A DNA stretch of 64,000 nt, taken from positions 2,629,501-2,693,500 of the forward strand of contig CM037461.1 in the NCBI GenBank assembly GCA_021014325.1, given 5' to 3'. Numbering within the stretch: the stretch's first letter is position 1; each line of letters starts with the position of its first letter. Position numbers and translations under genes: made by a program. The notes under the pieces were generated by a model. That model saw only the letters and a list, made by a program, of their open reading frames with translations, had not been told where the DNA came from and did not search any database. The DNA comes from Plazaster borealis (Eukaryota > Echinodermata > Asteroidea > Forcipulatida > Labidiasteridae). Shown piece after piece: positions 30,701 through 42,700 of the stretch.

Positions 30701-33700
30701 GGCTTCACAACCAGAATTAATAAATGAATGAAATGAAATGAAATGAATTACTCCATGGCTTACAGCATACAGAGTTTCTTGAACGATTAAAAAAAAGCGC
30801 CCTCATGAAGAGCTTACCAGACAGTCTCCAGGGCAGGGTTTATCACAGCGATGAGACGTGTGGATATCTAAGAGAGTCTCATTCACACTGGATAGGACCT
30901 GATTCAGAACACCATGTCTGTTTGCATCAGGATAATCTAAAATCGCAAAACAAAAATAACATGTATTTATTTCGACACTAGTTGCACAAGTCGCCCAGGC
31001 CTACTACAGACCTACCTACTCTAACCTTTTTGGTCAGTTATGCCGAAAACATCTCATTACTTTGATTAGGCCTGATCACTATTGACTGCCGGCGTGTCGT
31101 GGCCATGCGGATAAGAGCACCGGACTCAAGCTCTGGTGTTTCTGCTCAGCAGAGTGTGGGTTCGAGTGCCGGTCGTGACACCTGTGTCCTTAAGCAAGAC
31201 ACTTAACCATTAATGCTTCTCTTCACCCAGGAGTACAAATGGGTACTGGCGAGAGCTGGGGAGTAACCTGTGATGGACTGGCATCCTGTCCAGGGGGAAT
31301 ATCAATATTCTCAGTTGTTTAATGCCAAGGAAATCGGATATAAACACAGGCCTGATGAGCCATATTGGCTCGGGACAGATTTTACTTTACTATTGCCTGC
31401 TAGGAAGACCTACTACGAGGTCAAAGTTTAAAGGTCATCACCTTGGAGGATGCAGTACTCATGATCGACAGTGAGTCCATCGTTGCGTTCGCACTCAACG
31501 AGGCGTGTCTGCTCGCCGATCCCACAACCTCGTTCCGTCTCAAATCTGCACTCACTCCAGAAGCTCCGATTCCAGGTGTAGGTGTGGCAGGGCACCGCAT
31601 TGCACGGCTTAGTCTGGTGCCGAGTACAAAATATTAGGAGTGCAAATATTATTATTATATATTTCTGTTTAACATCTATTAAATGGTTGCGGTACCCACT
31701 GCTAAAACATAGGATTCGAACTGCCTCTAGCGACCGGGCTAGCTCGGTGGTCTAGTGGTAAGACATCTGCTCTTGCAATGCAAAGGTCGTGGGTTTGAAT
31801 CTCACCTGAGAGGTTTAGTCTGGTGGTGAGTACAAAATGTTAGGAGTGCAAATATTAATACTATTATATATTTCTGTTTAACATCTATTAAATTGTACCC
31901 GCTGCTTACACATAGGATTTGAACTGCCTCTAGCGACCGGGCTAGCTCGGTGGTCTAGTGGTAAGACATCTGCTCTTGCAATGCAAAGGTCGTGGGTTTG
32001 AATCTCACCTGAGAGGTTTAGTCTGGTGCCGAGTACAAAATATTAGGAGTGCAAGTATTTTTATTATTATTATATATTTCTGTTTAACATCTATGAAATT
32101 GTTGCGGTATCTGCTGCTAAAACATAGGATTCGAACTGCCTCTAGCCACCGATGGTCTAGTGGTAAGACATCTGCTCTTGCAATGCAAAGGTCGTGGGTT
32201 TGAATCTCACCTGAAAGGTTTAGTCTGGTGGTGAGTACAAATTATTAGGAGTGCAAATATTAATATTATTATAAATTTCTGTTTACCATCTATTAAATTG
32301 TTGCGGTACCTGCTGCTTAAACATAGGATTCGAACTGCCTCTAGCCACCGGGCTAGCTCGATGGTTTAGTGGTAAGACATCTGCTCTTGTAATGCAAAGG
32401 TCGTGGGTTCAAATCTCACCTGAGTGATTGGCCTGTGGATTTTTTTTCACAGAACTCAGGAAAGTACTGAGTATACAGTGCTCAATAAACATCAGTGTAA
32501 CACAAATTATATTATATATTTCTAGTAATGAAACCAAGGATACCTCATAAGTGAACTTAATCATTGTAGCTCTCAAGCCTGAGGAATCCTGTAAACAAGG
32601 GTGCTTGCTATGTGAACCAGAAACACCGGGGTTAACCCCTACTCTTCCACGATAAGTGTTCTGGGTTCTTTCCCGTGCACTACCAACCCTAGTACACGGG
32701 ACCTACAGCTTAATGTCTCATCCTAAGGACAAGGTAATTATTTTAAAGTATCTTGCTCAATGATGCAAGTGTCATGAAACACCAGAACTTGAGTCTGGTG
32801 CTCTTAAGAGTGTCAGTCTGAAAGCTCAGTGATTATATATTTCTGGTAATGAAACCAAGGATGCCTCATTAGTGAACTTAATCACTGTAGCTCGCAAGCC
32901 CGAGGAAACCTGTAAACAAGGGTGCTTGCAATAAACCAGTAACACTGGGGTTAACCACGATAAGTGTTCTGGGTTCTTTTACGTGCACTACCAATGCTAG
33001 AACACGGGACCTACGGCTTAATGTCCCATGACGAAGCAATAATGGTTACGTGTCTTGCTCAATAACACATGTGCCACAACCGACGGTTGGGTTGGTGTAG
33101 TGGTATCTTTCCTCGCCTTCCACCTCTAGGACCCAGGTTCGAATCCCACTGGGGTCACTATGTGGATTGGGTTTTCAGTCCCTACATGTACCTGTGTGAG
33201 TTTTCCCTGGAGTATTTCTCTGGGGTTTTCCTCCCACATCTAAAACTGAATTTTCCTTCTTTGTCTTCTCTCAATTGGGTTCTTGGCTTTGTATAGTGAT
33301 TAAGTTCGCTTTTCGGAGAGTCCTTGGCTTCACAACCAGAATTAATAAATGAAATGAAATGAAAACCGGGACTCAAATCGATTTTCAAAATGGGAACCAG
33401 ACTATGTTCCCTTCCAGCCTCAGTTTGGTTGCATTAGTTTGAATGGAAATAACAAAGATGGCCGCACCATCTTCTTCTTTCATGTCCTTACACTGTGGAC
33501 ATCCACTGATGTACACACTTTTGTGCCCGTGGGGTCAGCCTTGCTACCATGGGCAGCGCGCCGTATCAATACTTCTTGTCACTAACCCCTGGTAGGGATG
33601 TACTGAGAAAAAACGCTGATTGGCTCTCAAGGGTGACTACTTTGCATTGCACGCTTGTGAAAAACATTTGAGCGCTTGTATGGCGCGTGTAAAAATGAAA

Positions 33701-36700
33701 GTATTTTGACGCGATTCCTTTTCAAATGAATCATGTTTTAGCACGGTCACCCTAAACTGCATACAGTTAGACTTATCACATGATCAAAGAAGAATGAGAG
33801 GGAACCAGTTGCTCTTAAACTTGATGCCCTTTTGCGAAAGAGAGAAACACAACAACTTTACAAATTTACAAATTTATCTTTCCTCATACCTGCCTCTGGG
33901 TCCACTTCGCGGAGCACTCCACCGACTGACCCTCAATGACCCTCGACCTCACCATGACCCCATGCAACCCACAGGTCGCATTGCAGACTGACCAATCGGA
34001 GTATCTCTTTGGTTCACAGTTTGGTGGGCAGGGGATATGGCATAGATCTGTGGTTGTAATGTTCTGGTCGGGGCAGTGATGCGTGGCAACCGAGAAGCCA
34101 TTGTCGTTGATGCAGTTGGTGATGCGGTGTCTCGTCCCTGCAAATTAATTCACATTCCTAGATGTAAATTGTTGTATGCATTACGTGACACTCCTAAAAG
34201 TAGCTGAGCACCAACAATTATGCTTACCAGAATAAGGTTACCAGCCAAAGCACCATGTCAAATGTACAATCGATGACTGGTATCCTGGTTATTTTTGCTT
34301 AGCAGAAAGAAGCAGATCTATGAAATTGGGCCCATGTTAGTTATTAGGCAGTGTCAAAAGTAGCGGCTGAGATTGCAGCTTGAAGATAGACTCTTTGCAA
34401 AACTCTAAGCAATGCAGCTGTAGCCGCAGCCATAGCCATAACCGCAGCAGGTCAAAGCCGTAATCGCAGCAGGTCAAAGTCGTAACAGCAGCAGGTCAAA
34501 GTCGTAACAGCAGCAGGACACAGCTATAGCCGCAGCTGGTCACAGCCGTAACTGCAGCAGGTCACAGCCGTAACCGCAGCAGGTCACAGCCGTAACCGCA
34601 GCAGGTCAAAGCCGTAACTGCAGTAGGTCTAAGTCGTAACCGCAGCAGGTCAAAGCTGTAACTGCAGCCGGTCACAGCCGTAGCCACAGCCAGTCACAGC
34701 CGCAACCACAGGCCACAGCTGTAACCGCAGCAGGTCACAGCCATAGCCGCAGCCGGTCACAGCCGTACCTGCAGCAGGTCACAGCCGTAACCGCAGCAGG
34801 TCACAGCCGTAACCGCAGCAGGGCAAAGCCGTAACCGCAGCAGGTCAAAGCCGTAACCACAGCAGGTCAAAGCCATAACCGCAGCAGGTCAAAGCCGTAA
34901 CCGCAGCAGGTCAAAGCCGTAACCGCAGCAGGTCACAGCCGTAACTGCAGCAGATCACAGCCATACAACCGCAGCAGGTCACAGTTGTAACTGCAGCAGG
35001 TCACAGCCGTACAACCGCAGCAGGCACAGTTGTAACCGCAGGTCACAGCCGTACAACCACAGCAGGTCACAGTCGTAACTGCATCAGGTCACAGCCGTAC
35101 AACCACAGCAGGTCACAGTCGTAACTGCATCAGGTCACAGCCGTACAACCGCAGCAGGTCACAGCCGTACAACCGCAGCAGGTCACAGTCGTAACCGCAG
35201 CAGGTCACAGCCATAACCGCAGCAAGTCACAGCTGAAGCTGCAGCCTGTCACAGTTGTAGCCATAGCTGGTCACAGCAGTAACCGCAGCAGGTCACAGCC
35301 GTAACCGCAGCAGGTCACAGCCGTAACCGCAGCAGGTCACAGCCATAACTGCAGCAGGTCACAGCTGTAACTGCAGCTGATCACTGCCTTATTCTCCTAG
35401 TACTGTTTACCTGAGCCACATTCACCACTGATAGCCTTGCAACGACTCCACTCGCCGGTAACCAGCCGGTAGCCAGACCCCACACAATCAGAATCAGTGC
35501 AGGGTGTGGTTTGAGTCAGATCCCCACACTGTTCACCGGTAGTCGTTGGGTGGCGGATTACCGAGCGCACTTGGGATTTTGTGCTGTTCCGTTGACAGGG
35601 GGTGGGGCAGGGAGAGCTGTTCTGCCAATTGCTCATCACGCAGTCACCTGGTTTAAAGCCAAAGTTATTTTGTAGGATTTGATACATTGATATTTGTTAT
35701 TAATATTTCAAAATTCAAATAATTTTCATGTTAACAAAGTATCTATGTTTCTAAAACAAAACCAAATTTCTGTTTTAAATTATTGTGTTCAGACACTTTT
35801 ACAAGAAAATGTTGTTTCAAAAAAATCTAAAATTAAACTGTTTTTTGGCATATGATGATGATTCTACAGATATAAATGGTCTCTAAAGGGTTAAAAAAAA
35901 TCGATAAAAAGAGGAATAAACCAATTAATGAAATAATTACAATGGGATTACATCTTGACTTAAAGGCACTGAACACGTTTGGAAATTGTCAAAGACCAGT
36001 GTTGTCACTTGGTGTATCCCAACATATGCATAAAATAACAAGCCAGTGAAAATTTGGGCTCAATTGCTCATCGAAGTTGCAAGAAAATGATGATAGAAAA
36101 AACACAAATTTGTGTGCTTTCAGATAGGAATAAAAACCTCTTGCAAGAAGTTTTTATTATTTTAGTGAGAAATTTCCTCTTTCTCAAAAACTGCGTTACT
36201 TCAGAGGGAGTCGTTTCCTACAATGTTTTATACTATCAACAGCTCTCCGTTGCTTGTTACCAAGTAAGTTTTTATGCTAATATTTGTTTTGAGTCATTAC
36301 CAAACGTGTACGATACCTTTAAAAAAAAAAAAAAACAAGACCCTGAACCTACCTGGACACGGTAAGACACAATTCCTGCTGGTGTCAGGATGTGGAAACC
36401 GTTTGGCACATTCCAGCTCATAGCTCTCCCCTGCCTTGCATGAGACCGTCCGGACTTGTGCACCGCGGCCGCAGTTGCTCCGTGGGTCGATAACTTCACA
36501 AGACCCCCACTAAAGATCAAATAAAAATATACAAACAGTTAAAAACCACATCGTGTTAAAAGACCACGTTACCCGAGGGCATCCCTGGACATTTTTGAAA
36601 ACAGGTTTATCCCACTTCTGTTTGTTTGTTCGTAAATGTTATACATTTCTTTTTGTGTTAACTGGTTAAGGGTAACAACAAATCAATATTATATAAAAGA

Positions 36701-39700
36701 TCTTGAATGATATCGCCATGTGGAGATATCGGACTTCTTTCAACGTCTTTAACTTGTTCTACGAGAGGCCATTTACAGGGGCGGATCCAGGATTTTCCAA
36801 ACGGGGGGGCGTGAGAATATACCAAGCAGCAAAATCTTCCCTTCCCCATTTCTCCCCCCCCCTTCTCTCTCTCTCCCTCTTTTTTTCTTTTCTCCCTCAT
36901 TTTTTTATATTTTTTTATATGAAAAAGGGGGGGGGCGTGCGCCCCCCACACCCCCCCCTGGATCCGCGCCTGAAACAGCATTGCAGATTCCATGTTCGGA
37001 AGTACAGATTCACACATCGAGTTGTTACGATTGGAACAAATTGTCGAATAAAATTGTCTCCTTCTATGAGCCAAATCAAAACTAACTTAAAACAATTCTA
37101 GAAAAACCTTGATTGTAAATTTGTATCTTGCTATTAGGTAGAGCTCCTAGATTTACATTACATTGTCTGCAGTTAATATCCCTCCTTAGTGTCTATACGT
37201 TTAATTCTTTGATGTGACAAGCCTTTGGCTTTCTACCGACCCAAGTTTTCTAGCAAACTTCTAGCAAGAATAAAAATTTGCCCATTACCTCTGACACCTC
37301 CCACTCTAGGTTGTCACACATCATCTCTATGCAAATCATGCTGTCAATCAAAGGTGGGCAGCCCCGCCCACCATTTGCACTCTGCTGTAGGATATCCCTC
37401 ATCCTGGTCTTCAATCCTGTCATGAATATTCATCAAGTGTAAATATTCATTAGTTGTCACATAGGTATGTGAATATTCATTAGTTTTCACACAAGCACGA
37501 GTGGAATACGTAAAAATATAGCACTTCTGCGTCCCATATAACAGGCCTGGAATTACACGGAGGCCACAGAGGCTGTGGCCTCCGTTGCCCCTTGGTCCTT
37601 TTATTATTTTGCCATGTATTTACTGCCGCATTGCTCAACAATTTAATATTGGACAGGCGCTTGTCCAATATGGATAATTATTGGACGGTTCCATGACATT
37701 CAACCTTACCTCTTCCGCAGGCTTGAGTGCATGGTGACCAGTCCATCCACTCAGACACAATGCAGTCAATGACACAAGGAACATCACATGCTGCTTGGCT
37801 GCTGGGCGGTGCGGCTGCAGACGACACACAAAAGTGTTCAGGAACGAGGGTTGAATCGCTACGCTGGCACAGGATGCTGCGATACTTAACACCTTGCCCA
37901 CATTCATCACCTTTTTAATTGTTTTTTAAAGATTGAAAAGTTACCTTAAAGGTAGGGTCATCGTTTGGTTTTTGTCAACTTAATGCTTATGTATAGGCAA
38001 AATTAGACAGAAAAATAAAAAGTCACATGCAGGGGTTTCCCTTTACTTTTGTTTTCACTCGCCGGGCGGACAAGTCAACCAAAATTTTGGGTTGCCCGCA
38101 AGTTTTTCACAAGCCAACATTTAATAACGCACACAATTTTTCGAAGCTTAAATATAAAATTAAAAAAAAGTGATTTAAGTTCGCAAACTTGCATTTTTGG
38201 CATTTTTATCCCCTTATTTCTGACCTTAATAATAATTTTTTCATCAACAACCATTTTCACTGATTCGTGATTTGATGATCGGTTGTATAGAACTTCTTTT
38301 GCAATGAAATCTTTGTGATTTAACGATCGATCGACGACGTACATTCAGAAAAAATAATGCGGCGAGAGCGATGTGTTAATGAGTACGAGGTTATAATTTT
38401 GCATGAAATATAACAGAAACGAGGTAACCCTGCAAAATCGAGTTGTGTGTTTCCACACTCACCTACGTATTGTTTTATTGAACAAAGAGGAGAGAGCCAA
38501 ACTAATATGTGCATGCTCATTTTAACGTTTGTACACTGGAAATGAACGATCACGATCGCGGCCACAATAAATCTTACAAATATCAAGACTTGTCAAACCA
38601 CTTTACGAATCTCTCTTTGGGATTTCACCACCCTAGTCCTACCCCTCATTTATTGTGAAAAGGAACAATTTTTTGACTCACCCGATGGGCTAGTAAAGGA
38701 AGGGTTTTGACTAGCCGCCGCTGTTTTCGCTCGCATTTGGGGATCGGGCGACCGCTAAGGTCGAACACTGACATATGAAAGTTTCAGATGAAAACAGTGT
38801 CTACTTGCTGAGAAAACAGCAACAAACTGTCAATGTATTTTCACAAGAATGTTGAATCCATCCATGTTTAGCGAGGTGACAGCGGGTACCAACCACATCT
38901 CTGGCCGCAGCATTTTCATGGCTATCAATGAGTAGTTATGAGTATTACATGGCAACTGACTGATTGACTTTAGTTCAAAAAAAGAGTCGATTCTGTCTTA
39001 GTTAAATATTGAACCTACTCACACTGTCTTTGTTAATTTGTCCATTTGTGTTTTTGTTTGTCCGGGCATACCTACCACAAGCTTCGGCTTTTCTGGCTAT
39101 GCCCCCATCTCCAATTATCCTCTTACTATAAATAAATAGTAAACTTGCGGGTACAACCATGTGTAAATCTCTTTGTGGGAGTGTTGGCTCTGAAAAGAGC
39201 CGGTGTGGTCTCGACGTTTCAAACAGTATACTCTGCTCGTCTTCAGGAGAATGCTGGACTGCTGATGGTGATGCAGCTTAAGTAGCGCTTGAGGGATGCA
39301 CATTTGGGCGGGAAGGGTCCAAGCTGTTCTTGATCGGTGAAGCGTGGGAGTTGGCTGCTTGCTGAATGTGTGTGCACTGGACTGTGCATCCATCCAGTGC
39401 TACTAAACCTACATCACCATCAGAAGTCCAGCATTCTCCTGAAGACGAGCAGAGTACACTGTTGAAAGGTCGAGAGCACACCGGCTCTTTTCAGAGCCAA
39501 CACTCTATGCTCCCACAAAAGAGTTTTTACACATGGTTGAACCCGCAAGTTTACTATTTATTTATAGTTACTTCTTATTTCTCCACACCATGCAAAGCTT
39601 CAAATAAACAATACTAAAGCCCTTTTCACACGACAGCAATTTAGCAGGGGTCCCTTGCTTAATTTGAGCATGGTTGTGAAATTTTACAAATTGTACATCA

Positions 39701-42700
39701 TGTGAAAGGACAAAAATGTTTGGACTGTCAAAGGTCTCTAGTGAAATCTTCTCAACTTTGCCGTCCGTTATGGACAGTCTAAACATTGTTGTTCTTTCAC
39801 ACAAGGTGCATTTGGTAAAATTTTGCAACCATGCTCAAATTAAGCAAGGGACCCTTGTTAAATTGCTGTCGTGTGAAAAGGGCTTAATCCTCTTACTGTT
39901 TTTTTGTTATTGTTATGATGATTCTCTGTTGGAGTGGAAATGAAATGTTTTGAAACGAACTGAAATGAAACGAACCTTCGATAAGAAGACAGCTCTGCCA
40001 TGGGCCTTCTTGCCAGTCATAAGTGAAGTTTGGATCATCGCAAGGCTCGTACCTCATCAAGTCACTGCTGGTGATGTGTGGACACAACTCTTCTGCATCA
40101 TCTGTGGCTGGATCTGCAATTCAATTTCAATTAATGGTAGGGTCATAGATTGGTTTTTGTCGACGTACATGTAAGGCCACACAAAAAATAATTGTTGATC
40201 GTCCCTGCCCAACCCTACAAAACCCCCTGACGCCATTTACTTAGGCTACACTGCATTTTAGTTTTTTAAATGCCTACAGAAAATGTCATCTAGAAGTTAA
40301 ATGGGTTTAACAAAACAATTAAAAACATCAAAATCATACAAACCCTCTGTATAGTGATTGTGATGATCTCTTTATTCTTTATTTCATATTTTGCCATGTC
40401 AAAAAACCAAAACGAAAAAAGAGCCCACCCCCCCCCCCCCAAAAAGGATGAAAAACAATGTTTTTGTTATGTGGCTAATGCTGATTTATAGGCAACGTTA
40501 TCAAGAAAGATACAACAAAAGTCACATGTGAAAATTTCACCTGAATACAGTGTCTACTTGCAGAGAAAACAGGTATGGGCAGTATACAGAATTGGGGAAA
40601 GTGTGAATCTTACTGACGGAGTGGGACTGGGGCCCAAGTCAATAGGAGGAAAATACTAAATGAAAAAAATTATGAAACTATAACAATGCTAGGCGAAATG
40701 AATCTGGCGATGGAACTGTTAAATGTAATTTAAGGCATTGCATGGTGAAGTATCAATGTTTATTCGGTTTGCGGTAACGCCATGTGTATATATCTACTTT
40801 GCTGTGTAGATTTTGTTCTTTGAGAACTTGTCTTGCTATTTATTTTACTGCCACAGAGTAGATTTAGAAATTCGGGAGACTACTTAGTTCTGAAAAGAAC
40901 TGCCCTGCTTATTAACTACTACCTTGGGGAGGTAGGAAATCGGCCAGTACTACTACTTTTGCTTAGTGGAACTGTTAAATTTACCAATACTAATGATAGC
41001 ACTAGACTGCATCCTACAGTAACCACTATGAGCTGTCAGACCAAAGCAGTGAAACTTACCAATACTAATGATAGCCCTAGCAGTGAAACTTACCAATACT
41101 AATGATAGCCCTAGACTGCACATGCAGTAAACACTATACTACTGATAGCCCTGACTGCATCCCTACAGTAACACTACCAGCTGTCAAGACCAGAGCGACT
41201 GCATCCTACAGTAACCACTATGAGCTGTCAGACCACAGCAGTGAAACTTACCAATACTAATGATAGCCCTAGACTGCATCCTACAGTAACCACTATGAGC
41301 TGTCAGACCACAGCAGTGAAACTTACCAATACTAATGATAGCCCTAGACTGCATCCTACAGTAACCACTATGAGCTGTCAGACCACAGCAGTGAAACTTA
41401 CCAATACTAATGATAGCCCTAGACTGCATCCTACAGTAACCACTATGAGCTGTCAGACCACAGCAGTGAAACTTACCAATACTAATGATAGCACTAGACT
41501 GCATCCTACAGTAACCACTATGAGCTGTCAGACCACAGCAGTGAAACTTACCAATACTAATGATAGCCCTAGACTGCATCCTACAGTAACCACTATGAGC
41601 TGTCAGACCACAGCAGTGAAACTTACCAATACTAATGATAGGCCTAGACTGCATCCTACAGTAACCACTATGAGCTGTCAGACCACAGCAGTGAAACTTA
41701 CCAATACTAATGATAGCCCTAGACTGCATCCTACAGTAACCACTATGAGCTGTCAGACCACAGCAGTGAAACTTACCAATACTAATGATAGCTGCATCCT
41801 ACAGTAACCACTATGAGCTGTCAGACCACAGCAGTGAAACTTACCAATACTAATGATAGCCCTGGACTGCATCCTACAGTAACCACTATGAGCTGTCAGA
41901 CCACAGCAGTGAAACTTACCAATACTAATGATAGCCCTAGACTGCATCCTACAGTAACCACTATGAGCTGTCAGACCACAGCAGTGAAACTTACCAATAC
42001 TAATGATAGGCCTAGACTGCATCCTACAGTAACCACTATGAGCTGTCAGACCACAGCAGTGAAACTTACCAATACTAATGATAGGCCTAGACTGCATCCT
42101 ACAGTAACCACTATGAGCTGTCAGACCACAGCAGTGAAACTTACCAATACTAATGATAGCCCTAGACTGCATCCTACAGTAACCACTATGAGCTGTCAGA
42201 CCACAGCAGTGAAACTTACCAATACTAATGATAGGCCTAGACTGCATCCTACAGTAACCACTATGAGCTGTCAGACCACAGCAGTGAAACTTACCAATAC
42301 TAATGATAGCCCTAGACTGCATCCTACAGTAACCACTATGAGCTGTCAGACCACAGCAGTGAAACTTACCAATACTAATGATAGCACTAGACTGCATCCT
42401 ACAGTAACCACTATGAGCTGTCAGACCACAGCAGTGAAACTTACCAATACTAATGATAGCACTAGACTGCATCCTACAGTAACCACTATGAGCTGTCAGA
42501 CCACAGCAGTGAAACTTACCAATACTAATGATAGCACTAGACTGCATCCTACAGTAACCACTATGAGCTGTCAGACTACAGCAGTGAAACTTACCAATAC
42601 TAATGATAGGCCTAGACTGCATCCTACAGTAACCACTATGAGCTGTCAGACCACAGCAGTGAAACTTACCAATACTAATGATAGGCCTAGACTGCATCCT

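Noticed and set aside
34360..35395. CRISPR-like array of regularly spaced short repeats
   Set aside because: There are no spacers; units are contiguous. The genome is eukaryotic.
36658..37101. Open frames of 138 and 132 codons on opposite strands
   Set aside because: They run across the CAGGGGCGGATCCAGG fold-back MITE with homopolymer runs; no homology.
37635..37910. Minus-strand open frame MMNVGKVLSIAASCASVAIQ
   Set aside because: A shadow frame of the TSP1 exon 37710-37910.
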